A DNA stretch of 64,000 nucleotides from positions 62,001-126,000 of the forward strand of contig JABLUY010000018.1 in NCBI GenBank assembly GCA_013306675.1. The letters run 5' to 3'. The notes below the pieces were generated by a model. It did no database searches and had not been told where the DNA came from. It worked only from the letters and a program-made list of their open reading frames with translations. The DNA comes from Thraustochytrium sp. TN22 (taxonomy: Eukaryota > Sar > Bigyra > Thraustochytrida > Thraustochytriidae). This document shows, in pieces, positions 55,356 to 64,000 of this stretch (position 1 is the stretch's first letter; every line of letters starts with the position of its first letter). Both the position numbers and the translations under genes were made by a program.

Positions 55356-56306
55356 TTAGCGGTACGGAGCCTCGGCCTCGAGGTTCTGGGCGATTGCTGG
55401 CTCCCAGCGGTCGCCATTGGCCAGGAGCTTCTCCTTGTCGTAAATGAGCTCCTCGTGCGTCTCCGTGGCGAACTCGAAGTTCGGGCCCTCCACGATGGCG
55501 TCCACGGGGCACGCCTCCTGGCAGAAGCCGCAGTAGATGCACTTGGTCATGTCGATGTCGTAACGCGTCGTGCGGCGCGAGCCGTCCTCGCGCATCTCCG
55601 CGTCGATCGTGATGGCCTGCGCCGGGCAAATGGCCTCGCACAGCTTGCACGCGATGCAGCGCTCCTCACCCGAAGGGTACCGGCGCAGCGCATGCCTGCA
55701 GGACGTGACACGTGAGTTCTCGGCTCCCTCCTCGCATCGTGCGCTGCGTACGCGCATGCCATAGCATAAACTTACTCGCCGCGGAAGCGCGGGGAGATCG
55801 CGCCCTTCTCGAACGGGTAGTTGATGGTGATCTTGGGCTTGAAGTACATCTCCGTGCCTGTGTGCAAGTAACGCGCGCGTGTCAGTACGACCATATCCCA
55901 CGATGAGGCCACCCGGGGCCGCAGCGGCAGCAAGGAGCGCACGCTTGATCTCGTTCGAGCGAGCCGACCGACACGCTCCGCGGCGCGCCCTTGGCGTGAA
56001 AGCGCGCTCGCGCGCTCGCGCGCTCGCTCGCTCGTCCGGCTTGCTCGCCCCCGTTTCCCATCACGCCTCCCGCCACGTACAGATGAGCAGACCACGATAC
56101 ATCTCCGTCATGAAGAGCGTGGAGCCCGCGCGGTCGAGCAGGTCCCACATGGACGTGTTGGCGTCCGGCTCGTTCTCCTCGGAGTGCTTCGGCGCCGTCG
56201 GCGCCGTCGCCAGGCCGCGCAGCGCCACGGCCTTCGCCGGCGCGCGCGCCGCGCGCCCGCCCGCCAGCGCCGCGGCCGCGGCCGCGCGCCCGCCCTGCGC
56301 CAGCAT
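55356..56306 (-). CDS. NDUFS8: Mitochondrial complex I subunit NDUFS8 (TYKY, NuoI)
   Basis: Three exons on the minus strand, 56081-56306, 55776-55857 and 55356-55695, giving 215 residues across introns of 223 and 80 bp. Splicing gives [24 protein letters not shown] and [14 protein letters not shown], the family's best-kept stretches. Two 4Fe-4S motifs are intact, [12 protein letters not shown] and [12 protein letters not shown] (with [20 protein letters not shown] after it). These hold clusters N6a and N6b that pass electrons toward ubiquinone in the matrix arm of complex I. The N-terminus is Ala/Arg-rich and amphipathic, a credible mitochondrial targeting peptide of about 35-40 residues. Nuclear location in all, with short GT-AG introns, fits most eukaryotes. 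Splice sites GTACGT and GTAAGT are strong. Confidence 0.95.
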
Positions 56307-56841
56307 CGCTCCTCGCCGCTCCCGCCGCTTCGCCGCCCGCCGCGCCGCCCTCGCCCGCGCTCTTCTGCCGCGCGCGCGCGCCGCCGCCGCCGCCGCCAGC
56401 AGCAGCAGCAGCAGCAGCCTCGCAGCAGCAGCAGCAGCGCCGCACCGCCTTAAACACCACCTTATCGAGGCCGCAGCACTGGTTGCAGTGTTACTGCGCT
56501 GCAGACACCGCCGGCGCCGGCGGCACAGACCGCGCGCGACAGGCCCTGGAAGCTTGCGACTGTGGCTGAAAGGGAAGGCTGAGTTGGGCGGGGAGTCAGA
56601 GACCACCGCGGGTGACGACGACAAGGAGCAGGCTAGCTAGGAGGAGGAGGGAGCGAGAACGAGGCAGGTGGAGGCTCACTTGGTTTGATTACTCGCCGCT
56701 CAGGCTGGATCGCTCAGGCTGGATCGGTGGCGTCAATCGGAATCGGCGACGCCGCCCTCGGTGATGAGGAAGCGGGCCTCGGCCTCACTTGGTTTGATTA
56801 CTCGCCGCTCAGGCTGGATCGCTCAGGCTGGATCGGTGGCG
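56307..56841. other. Intergenic region between NDUFS8 and DMC1
   Basis: 535 bp. Left part is promoter and leader of NDUFS8 with (CAG)n at 56397-56420. The right end holds one copy of the duplicated DMC1 end (56675-56783) and 3' sequence. No further gene. Confidence 0.5.
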
Positions 56842-56892
56842 TCAATCGGAATCGGCGACGCCGCCCTCGGTGATGAGGAAGCGGGCCTCGGC
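56675..56892. repeat. 109-bp tandem duplication spanning the DMC1 stop codon
   Basis: Bases 56675-56783 and 56784-56892 are the same sequence repeated head to tail with a period of 109 bp and, by eye, identity over about 107 bases. The right copy holds the last DMC1 codons (..ARFLITEGGVADSD and TGA); the left copy repeats these codons and stop behind it, now in the 3' flank. Within each unit, GCTCAGGCTGGATC also occurs twice in tandem. Confidence 0.97.
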
Positions 56893-58145
56893 CTCGGGCA
56901 TGTTGGGTGAGTCGACGAGCTTGACGACGCGCTCGTTCTCGCGGCCCTTGCGGAACATGAGGCGCGTGTTGGAGGCGTGCGCCACGACGTGGCCGCCGAC
57001 GTGCTTCTTGGGATCGGGAACATACGTCATGCCGCCAGCCGGGTCCGACATGACCCTGCGCGAGGAGAACAAGGTTAGCTATTAAAATGGTGCCTCGGCG
57101 CCCGCGCACGCTCGCAAGCACGCGCGCATCCACACAGGACCTACTGGTTCGTGTAGACAACGGCCAGGTTGTGTCGCTCGGCGAGCTTCTTGAGCAGGTT
57201 GAGGTGGCGGCCGACGCGCTGCTGGCGCTCGGACAGCTCTCCGCGGCCCGAGTAGTCGGTGCGCCAGAGTGCCATGAGCGAGTCGATGATGATGAGCGAG
57301 AACGCAGTGTCGTCCTCGTCGATCTTGGCCTCGATCTGCAGGGGCACCTCCTCCTGCTGGTCCGACGTGAAGATGCGCGCGTACAGGATGTTGTCCAGCA
57401 CCGTCTCGAAGTCCACGTTGTAACGCTTGCAGATGGGCTCCAGGCGCGCCGGGCGAAAGGCGCCTGCGGAGCCCTCGCTCGGGTCAGTGGCCGCGTCCTA
57501 CGTGTCGCCTCGCGTGCAAGTTTCGACCTACCCTCGGTGTCCACGTAGACGACCTTGCCGGCGTGCTCGCCGAGCTGCGCGCTGACCGCCAGCGTCATCA
57601 TGAGCTGCGACTTGCCGGTGCGGAACTCGCCGTAAATCTCGGTCGTGCTGCTGGACTCCATACCGCCGCCCAGGATCGCATCCAGCTCGCCGGACCCGGT
57701 CGAGATGTGGTAGCGGCGAGTCTGCGTGTTTTGAACCTCCGCGGCCGACTGGAAGCGCCCGCTTGCGCGGCACGAGACGGCGCTGGCCGCCTGCACCAGA
57801 CTCGCGTACCGTGCGTCTGTGATGCCGCGGATGTTGAGTACGTCTTTCTTGGTTGCCATCTGCAAGCCCTCCACAGTGCAGATGCCCGCAGCCTTGAGTT
57901 TTGTGAGATCCGCCGCGTTGATGCCATGTTTTTGCAGCTCGTCTGCGTGCGTCCCTCTTCTTGTCAGCCGCTCTGGACGCCTTCGTGCTGCGCCACGCTG
58001 TCGCTCTCGCATCGCGCCGCGCTGCGCCGCGCCGCGCCGCGCTTTCCTTTCACTTTCGCACTGCACCAAGCTCTGACTCACCGATCTTGTTCGCCGCGCG
58101 AGGACAGTTCTCCTCGTCCACCTGCAGCTCCGCCGCGGCCGCCAT
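56842..58145 (-). CDS. DMC1: Meiotic recombinase DMC1
   Basis: Four exons on the minus strand: 58082-58145, 57532-57942, 57145-57463 and 56842-57055 (335 residues; three introns of 139, 68 and 89 bp). An in-frame ATG at 58154 would add three residues. The N-terminal HhH domain reads ELQKHGINAADLTKLKAAGI, a DMC1 pattern. Walker A GEFRTGKS, Walker B LIIIDSLMALWRTDYSGRGEL, and the loop L2 region VMSDPAGGMTYVPDPKK with GGHVVAHAS. DMC1, unlike RAD51, keeps GGH(V/I)-x-AHA and PEAEARF. All catalytic parts are intact. It exchanges strands between homologues in meiosis and is good evidence for a sexual cycle. Each intron has CTGAC or CTAAC 20-30 nt before its AG. The 3' end carries a 109-bp tandem duplication. 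Confidence 0.95.
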
Positions 58146-58154
58146 GCTCGCCAT

Positions 58155-58498
58155 GCTCGCCGTGCTCGCTCGTTCGTTCGTTTGCTTGCTTGCCTGCCTG
58201 CCTGCCCGCGCAGTCGGCGCTGCTTGCGCTCGTCGCTGCCGTCTGTGTCCGTGCCCTCTTCGATGCCGATCTGCTCGAGCAGGTCGCGGTCGCCCGGCGC
58301 GCCGGCGTGGTGGTAGTTGGAAATTCAAATTCAAATTCTTTGCCTCGGGCACGAGGAACCAGGGGTACACAAACTGCCGCGCCTCATTTCTGCGTCGCAG
58401 CGCAGGCTAAAGCTCTTTTATGATCATCTCATCCGTCTCCCGGTCTCTCTCCGGCTCGAAGCTAGCTAGCTAGCTAGCTACGACTCGCTCCCCTCTGG
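58155..58498. promoter_or_regulatory. DMC1 upstream region with AAATTC repeats
   Basis: 344 bp between the DMC1 start and the Sfi1-like stop. It holds AAATTCAAATTCAAATTC (58321-58338), the third example in the window of an AATTCAAA-rich patch in a presumed promoter, and (AGCT)n at 58461-58480. Both occur in surroundings otherwise free of A/T runs. Confidence 0.4.
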
Positions 58499-61400
58499 TC
58501 ATTCGGCCTCGTCGCCGGTGGCTGCCTGGTTGGCCGCGTACATGTTGACCTGCTTGGGCCGCACGCTGAGGCGGTTTTCGCGAACGCGGTCCTTGGCGGC
58601 GACGGTGCGGCGCTGGAGCGCGAGGCGGGGATTGTCATTGGCCGGGTGGAGCAGCGGGAAGTTCTTGGAGAGGCCCTGGAGGAAGTCGTTCCAGTTGACG
58701 AGCGAGTGCACGCGCGCCTTGCGAAGGCTGCCGACCATGGCGGAGGGCGCCGCGGCAGCGGCCGCGAGGTCAAGATGCGAGTGGCGCACGGCGTCCTCGT
58801 CCGGCGCGAAGAGGTCGAGGTCGTGCAGGTTGCCGGAGAGGACGAAGCCGAGGATGGATTGCAGGTTGCGAATCTCCATCTCAGCCGTCCCGGCGTCGCC
58901 TTGCCCCGTTTTCTCCTCCTCCTCCTCCCGGGCGCGCCGATTCGCGAGCTGCTTCAGCTTGTCGCGGGCCCACAGCGTGCGCGTGATGACGTCGGCGTCC
59001 GCGAAGGTGACCCAGGACACGTCCGCGGCGCCCAGCGTGGGGCGCGGCAGCTCCGGTGGTAGACGGCCCTCATCATCGTCATCGTCATTCTCCACCGCCC
59101 GGGCAGTGGCCGCGGCCACAGCGTCGCCGGGCGTCTCGGGCTCGTCGCAGTCCTCGTCGGCCTTGCTGGACCAGTCGCTCTGGTCGGTCTCCGTCTGCAG
59201 GCGCGCGCGCGCGGACTGGGGCTCGGCGAGGAGCGTGGCTGGGTCGTGGCCGCACTTGGTGCAGGGCAGCGCGCGTCCACCGCCGCCGCCACCGAGCAGG
59301 CCGCCGCCGCCGCCGCCACCGCCGCCGCCAACTGCGCCGCCGCCGGTCGTGCCGCCGGCTGCCGAGGAGCCGCTGAGCAGGCGGGACTTCTCGCCGGCGC
59401 GGCGGGCCACCGCGCTGAGCCCCTTGCTGCGCAGGTCGCCGGCCTGGTCCTCGGAGGCGCGCATCTCGAGCAGGCGCTTGGCGGTGCCCGGGTGGATCAG
59501 GCTCATGGCATCGAAGAGCGCTTGCAGGCGGACGAGCTCCTCCTCGAGCTGCTGCTGGGCAAACTTGGACTTGATGACGGCCTCCTCCTTGGAGGCGGCC
59601 AGGAGCTGCAGGTCGGCGGCGCGGTCCTTCTCGGCCTGCAGGCTGGCGTCCAGCTCGCGAATGGCCTCCTTCTGCTGGTCGCTGCTCACCTCCATGGCAA
59701 GCAGCATCTTCTTCTGTGTCTCGAGCGCCTTGAGCAGATCTGCGCGCGTGTGCAGACCGCCGATCTTGCCGTAGATGGCCTTGTGCTTCCAGACGCGGAA
59801 GAAGCGCAGCTGCGTGAGCCGGCGCTGGCGGCGGCGGAAACCCGCGAGCAGGACGGCCTGCGCCTCGCGCGTCTTGCGCGCGCGCTTGGTGTAAATGTAC
59901 CACGCGCGAAAGGGCAGCTGGCGCCGCCGGTAGCAGAGTTCGCGCCACTCCTCGACGCAGAGCCGCTTCACTTCGAGCTGGAAGCGCGCGCGCGTGCGCC
60001 AGGCCGCAAAGACCGAGGCCACCTCACGCCGCAACACGCTGCGCTGACGCTCGCGCACCGCGCGGTTCTGCGCCGTGAGCCCGCGCCACGCGCGTGTGGC
60101 CCTGCGCAGCGCGAGCCGTCGCGCGAAGTTCTCCACCACGCGCTCGTTGTGGTCCGTGTCGAAGCGCGCCGGGTCCCAGGTGTACGCCACCTTGGCCTCG
60201 CTCTGCTGCAGTTTCACAAAGTCCTGCCACGCGCTCCAGAAGCGCGGGAAGCGCTGCAGTCGGAACCACCGGTCCGCGCGCTTCTTGAGCTGGATCAGGT
60301 CGAACAAGAAGTCCTCCGACCATGCCTTGAAACACACGCGCTTCAGGTGGAAGCTGCGTCGCTGCGAGATGAAGTCGCTCGCCTCCTCGCTCATTGCCTT
60401 GAGCACGTCTGCGTGCTTGACGCTGCGCACCTCCTCCTCCCCCCCTGCCTCCATGCGTCGCAATACTTTGGCATATCGCTCCTTGTATGCGGCCTCCACG
60501 GCCTTGCGCGACCGCGGCCCGCGCGCCACGTCCAGCCAGAGCATCATGCACTGCCGCACAAGGTCCAGCTCCAGCGCGCGCCGCATCATTTCCGCGCCGC
60601 GCTTCACACGGGCGCGCTCCCCGCGCGTCGACACCACCTGGGCGTGCCACGCGCGCAGCGTCTCCTCCTTGCACTGCTCCTGTCTGCGGACCTGGATCTC
60701 GCGCAAGCGCTCCAGAATCCCGGCGCGCCGCCACATGAAGCCATCCACGTCATCGCGCACCAGCGCGGCGCCCTGCCGCAGTCGCCACCTGCGTGTCGCC
60801 TGGATCGCCAATGCGAAACGCTGTCGCTGCAGGTACCCGCGCGCGGCGGCCACCAGCCGCGTCGCTGACGCCTGGATCTGCTCCTGCCGCAGGATCGCCT
60901 CCTGCTCCGTCGAGCTCAGCGCGCGCTCCAGCCTGTAAATGGTGTCCTGAATCCCGTCCATGACCATGATCATTTCCTCCTGCTCTTCGTTGCCCGGATG
61001 GTTGGCTGCCACATATGCAGGGCGTCGTTCGTCGCGGTGCTGCTGATTCTTGGGCGACCTGTTGCTGGCGCTCGTGCCGCTCAGCGGCTCACGCGGGTCT
61101 GCCTTGCTCGAGATCACCTTGCCCGCCTTGCGTGGGCCTAACGAGGGTCCTCCGCCCGCCTCCTCGTTCGCCTCGGATGCCTCCTCGTCCGCCTCGCGCA
61201 AGTCCGCCTCGGGTTCCTGGTTCGGCCCGCTCGCGCGCCCCTCCCGCACGCGCCGCGCCTGCTGCATCTGCCGCACTTCGAGTTGGTCCAGGCGCGCCAA
61301 CACGCCCTGCAGCTGAGCACGCAGCTCCTTCACGGACGCCGACGCGGACGCCGGCGCGGACGCCGACGCGGTCGACGCCGACGAGGACGCTGCCGGAACC

Positions 61401-61822
61401 ACCATCGATGCTAATGACGCCGACGACAGAGCTCTTGTTGACGCCGACGGGACCATGGGCGCTGGCCGCGTCGCGTCCATCTCCTCGCGCCCGCCGCCGT
61501 CGATGCTGTCCGGGAACATCACGCCTGCACCTGCCGCCGGCACGCTGCGCGGCAGCTCGCGGCGGCCACGCACCAGACGCTGCGCGCTAGGCTGCCACGC
61601 CGGGCTCTCGGCAAGGAACTCAGCGTACTCATACTCAAGGCTCGGCAGCCGTCGCGGCTCGCGCGCGCCGCACTTGCGCATGAGCACCACCTCCTCCAGC
61701 GTCCGGCTCGTCGGGTGCAGCGTCGCGCCCGCCGCCGTGACCACTTGGTGCACCTGTGTTGGCAGGTGCAGTTGCCGCTTCGGCCGCGCGCGCCGCCGCG
61801 CGCCATCCTGCCGCCGCTGCAT
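58499..61822 (-). CDS. Sfi1-like centrin-binding repeat protein
   Basis: 1107 residues from the ATG at 61822, no intron. The N-terminal 330 residues are charged and disordered (Ser/Ala/Glu-rich). The central region (about 350-760) is made of tandem Trp/Phe/Leu helices with spacing like Sfi1 repeats, such as TLRAWHAQVVSTRGE, CMMLWLDVARG, VCFKAWSEDFLFDL, RFPRFWSAWQDF, VFAAWRTRAR, PFRAWYIYTKR and FFRVWKHKA. These bind centrin along fibres at basal bodies and spindle poles. A coiled-coil stretch follows (about 775-850), then a glycine run and a short C-terminal domain with MVGSLRKARVHSLVNWNDFL. Assignment to Sfi1 itself is not certain, since other centrin-binding and WxxL repeat proteins share this pattern. 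Fits the other cilium genes here. Confidence 0.7.
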   Translation of the reverse strand: MQRRQDGARRRARPKRQLHLPTQVHQVVTAAGATLHPTSRTLEEVVLMRKCGAREPRRLPSLEYEYAEFLAESPAWQPSAQRLVRGRRELPRSVPAAGAGVMFPDSIDGGGREEMDATRPAPMVPSASTRALSSASLASMVVPAASSSASTASASAPASASASVKELRAQLQGVLARLDQLEVRQMQQARRVREGRASGPNQEPEADLREADEEASEANEEAGGGPSLGPRKAGKVISSKADPREPLSGTSASNRSPKNQQHRDERRPAYVAANHPGNEEQEEMIMVMDGIQDTIYRLERALSSTEQEAILRQEQIQASATRLVAAARGYLQRQRFALAIQATRRWRLRQGAALVRDDVDGFMWRRAGILERLREIQVRRQEQCKEETLRAWHAQVVSTRGERARVKRGAEMMRRALELDLVRQCMMLWLDVARGPRSRKAVEAAYKERYAKVLRRMEAGGEEEVRSVKHADVLKAMSEEASDFISQRRSFHLKRVCFKAWSEDFLFDLIQLKKRADRWFRLQRFPRFWSAWQDFVKLQQSEAKVAYTWDPARFDTDHNERVVENFARRLALRRATRAWRGLTAQNRAVRERQRSVLRREVASVFAAWRTRARFQLEVKRLCVEEWRELCYRRRQLPFRAWYIYTKRARKTREAQAVLLAGFRRRQRRLTQLRFFRVWKHKAIYGKIGGLHTRADLLKALETQKKMLLAMEVSSDQQKEAIRELDASLQAEKDRAADLQLLAASKEEAVIKSKFAQQQLEEELVRLQALFDAMSLIHPGTAKRLLEMRASEDQAGDLRSKGLSAVARRAGEKSRLLSGSSAAGGTTGGGAVGGGGGGGGGGLLGGGGGGRALPCTKCGHDPATLLAEPQSARARLQTETDQSDWSSKADEDCDEPETPGDAVAAATARAVENDDDDDEGRLPPELPRPTLGAADVSWVTFADADVITRTLWARDKLKQLANRRAREEEEEKTGQGDAGTAEMEIRNLQSILGFVLSGNLHDLDLFAPDEDAVRHSHLDLAAAAAAPSAMVGSLRKARVHSLVNWNDFLQGLSKNFPLLHPANDNPRLALQRRTVAAKDRVRENRLSVRPKQVNMYAANQAATGDEAE

Positions 61823-62989
61823 CGCCCGCGCGCCCTCGCGCGCGCGCCTCTCGCGCGCGCACGCACTGCCTTGCACCACGACTCGGACGAGACAAGTTCT
61901 TGTGAAACAGGGGTGCGCGACTGCCAAAATCCGAACCACGTTCAAGTACACACCTCAACGGATTAGAATGAACACGGACAGTCTGAGTCTGGCCAGTGCG
62001 CCAAGCCACGCTGCGACCAAGGGTCATGACCAGAGAGAGCAAGGCGCGGCAAGGCACCAAAAGCGCCCACGAGAGGCTGTGCTTGTGCTTGCAATGGTCA
62101 TGGCAAGCGCCGCGCTGCCAGTCGCCACTGTGCTGGCAGCTAACGTTGCGTTTGACCTGGCCACCGACTGCCCGCTGACTGCAGCCCGCTGACCCCAGCA
62201 ACAATCCCCGTCCAAGCGTCTTCGATCTTGCGCGATCTTGCCGCCTCGAGCCCGTCGCCGTCCGTGTCCGCGTCCGTGTCCGCGGGCGCTGACCTCCCTC
62301 CGGGCCGGGCCGGTCCGGCGCCTCGGAGCGTGTCGGAGCTTGCCGAGCTTGCCATCTAGCTCGAGCCACGCCGTCGCTCGCCCGCCCGCTTCCTCCGGGC
62401 CGCCAGCCGCCAGCTGCGCGCTGCCGCCCGCCGGCGCTCCCGCCCGCCTGCCGGCCTCGTCTCGCGCCGCGCTCTCCGTGGCCGCCCGCGCGCGGCCCGC
62501 AGAACCTGGGCTCGAGCGATTGCCTCACTCCCATCAGTGGCCTCCTTCAAGTTGTCCGGCGCCGTCGCGGCGCGTCATGCGGCGTCACTCGGCCCCGGCG
62601 CGCGCGCGCTCGAGGCGCGGTCGCGCGCGGCCGCCGACGCTCGCTCGGCGGGCTGCCCCGCGGCGCGGCGCGGCGCGGCGGCGCGGCGCCCTGCGTCGGC
62701 GCGCGGCCGGCGCGGCGGCCGGCTGCACGCGCGGACTTGAAGATGACTTGCCATGAGCACCTCGGAGGCAGGCTTGACTTGACAGTGATGATGGGATGGG
62801 TGCGCTTGCGCGACGGGCCAGTGATGGCGCGAGCACGGACGGCGCGCGCGCGGCGGCCGCAGACCGGAGTCGGGCGCGCGGCGGGCGAGGCGGCGGGCGG
62901 GCGGCGGCGGGCGGCAGCGGGCGGCAGCGGCGGGCGGGCGGGCGAGCGCGCGCGAGCGGGCGGCGGCGGCAGGCAGGCAGGCAGGCAGG
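61823..62989. other. Intergenic region between two divergent genes
   Basis: 1167 bp between the Sfi1-like start (-) and the hydroxylase start (+). Left part (61860-62200) has more even base use; right part is dominated by GC repeats: (GGCGC)n near 62655-62680, (GGCGGGC)n near 62890-62950 and (GGCA)n just before the start (62970-62988). Open frames on both strands are low complexity. No gene or known element seen. Confidence 0.5.
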
Positions 62990-63959
62990 ATGCTGGTCCG
63001 CGCGCTGGTGGAGCACGCCGGCGTGGCGCACGGGAACGTGACGGCGGCGGCGGCGGCGGACGGCGGGCTGCGCCTGGGCGACTATGAGCTGGCGGCCGAC
63101 TGGCACCAGTGGAGCTGGGTGCAGCTGGCGGTGTACTGGGCGGTGGTCGTGGGCGGCCAGCAGCTGCTGCATGTCGTGGAGGAGATCTTTGAGCACTTTG
63201 TGCACGGACGCATCCCGTACGCCGGCAAGAGCCTCGAGCACCTGGGCGTCAAGGACTGGCTCTTCATCTACTTTAACCGCCTGAGCGTGCCCGTCATGAC
63301 CTACGACCTCTTCTGGTATGCGTGGACCTCGGGCCGCATGGACTGGGACCTGGACAACATCGGCGTGCTCAACACGATCGGCGCCATCACTGCCTACTAC
63401 CTGGTGTACGACCTCATCTACGTGCCTTTCCACGCCTTTCTGCACGTGCGCGCCATCTACCCGTGGGTGCACAAGCACCATCACCGCCGTACGTTACGGT
63501 TTTCCCGCGTGGCAAGACAAACCTTGCCTCTTGAATGCGACCGGCCTGGAAACAACGGAGCAAGCGCGCAGACTGACTGACTGACTGACTTGTGCATACG
63601 CATACACAGAGGCGGCGCCGTCGCGTGGCAACACGGACGCGTCCAACACGCACCCGGTCGAGTTCGTGCTCGGAGAGTACCTGCATCTGGTGGCGGTGAT
63701 GCTGGTGTCGCACGCTATTCTGCCGCACGTGGTGACGATCCCCATCTTTGTGCTGGTGGGCGGCGTCATGGCGTCGCTCAACCACACCCGTATCGACCTG
63801 GAGGTGCCGCACCTGTTCGACACCAAGGCGCACGACATGCACCATTGCATCCCGACGTGCAACTACGGTCAGTACATCATGACCTTCGACCACCTGTACG
63901 GCACGTACCGCGTGTCGCACAAGCTGGCCAAGCAGGCCGCGTCCGGCAAGTCCGACTGA
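62990..63959 (+). CDS. Fatty-acid hydroxylase / sterol desaturase family di-iron enzyme
   Basis: Two exons, 62990-63488 and 63610-63959, join across a 121-bp GT-AG intron inside a Gln codon to give 282 residues. The enzyme has the histidine boxes of the superfamily: FHAFLH (HxxxH), HKHHH (HxxHH type) and, in exon 2, AHDMHH (HxxHH), with THPVEF near the exon junction in the place of the NHP.E motif. Hydrophobic helices include WVQLAVYWAVVVGG and, after the junction, LHLVAVMLVSHAILPHVVTIPIFVLVGG. These bind the di-iron centre that oxidises sterols or fatty acids in the ER; C-4 methyl oxidase, C-5 desaturase and plant/algal hydroxylases share them, so the substrate is open. The intron contains (GACT)n (63571-63590). 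Confidence 0.9.
63571..63590. repeat. (GACT)n tetranucleotide array in the hydroxylase intron
   Basis: Five GACT units ending 19 bp before the acceptor AG at 63608-63609; each junction reads CTGAC, the branch-site-like word of other introns here. Confidence 0.9.
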
Positions 63960-64000
63960 TCGCCGCGCCGTCGGCGTGCGCTCACTGTCAGCAGGGAGTT

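Noticed and set aside
58158-58498. Upstream continuation of the first DMC1 frame with Arg/Pro/Lys-rich residues
   Set aside because: Low-complexity reading of the promoter; two in-frame ATGs at 58154 and 58145 start before the recognised N-terminus.
1-64000. Virus-like or transposon genes
   Set aside because: No reverse transcriptase, integrase, transposase, capsid or protease-like polyprotein frame, and no long terminal repeats, were recognised by eye; small insertions without coding parts cannot be excluded.

Overview
The window is nuclear DNA from a very GC-rich (by eye about 65-70 %), gene-dense, flagellated single-celled eukaryote. Eukaryotic status follows from GT-AG introns of 68-223 bp, Kozak-like starts, and genes for eIF5B, ESCRT-III, AATF/BFR2, a nuclear-encoded complex I subunit with a targeting peptide, and a GPI-anchor mannosyltransferase. 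A cilium is implied by BBIP1 (BBSome), a MYCBPAP-type axonemal protein, a soluble adenylyl cyclase and an Sfi1-like centrin-binding protein. DMC1 implies meiosis. No photosynthetic gene is seen. A stramenopile or haptophyte-like protist is my guess, but the lineage cannot be fixed from these sequences alone.

Layout. 1-3.4 kb: 5' part of PIG-M (runs off the left edge), a lower-GC stretch without a convincing gene, and a crotonase. 3.7-20.2 kb: a large coiled-coil protein, AATF/BFR2, a mu-crystallin/ornithine cyclodeaminase, a three-exon protein with a winged-helix-like end, CHMP5/VPS60, RPAP3, a BLM-type RecQ helicase and ARV1. 20.2-36 kb: a type II membrane protein, the tiny BBIP1 gene, an Nta1-like amidase, a soluble adenylyl cyclase and a MYCBPAP protein fused to a degenerate phosphoglycerate-kinase-like domain. 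36.5-50.3 kb: a ZRANB3-like SNF2-HNH protein, a 2H phosphoesterase, a rhomboid, a four-helix membrane protein, a SAP-domain (perhaps NuSAP-like) protein and an RCC1-repeat protein. 51.3-64 kb: eIF5B, NDUFS8 (3 exons), DMC1 (4 exons), an Sfi1-like protein and a fatty-acid-hydroxylase/sterol-desaturase family enzyme (2 exons).

Working together. Several divergent pairs share short (about 0.2-0.4 kb) promoters. Three groups stand out: genome maintenance and recombination (BLM, ZRANB3-like, DMC1), cilium (BBIP1, adenylyl cyclase, MYCBPAP, Sfi1-like, perhaps the coiled-coil protein), and GPI synthesis (PIG-M, ARV1). No rRNA, tRNA, CRISPR array, virus-like element or intact transposon was recognised. 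The most unusual items are the MYCBPAP/pseudo-PGK fusion, a 40-bp perfect palindrome inside the ZRANB3-like gene, a 109-bp tandem duplication at the end of DMC1, and tetranucleotide (GACT)n arrays sitting where intron branch sites should be.
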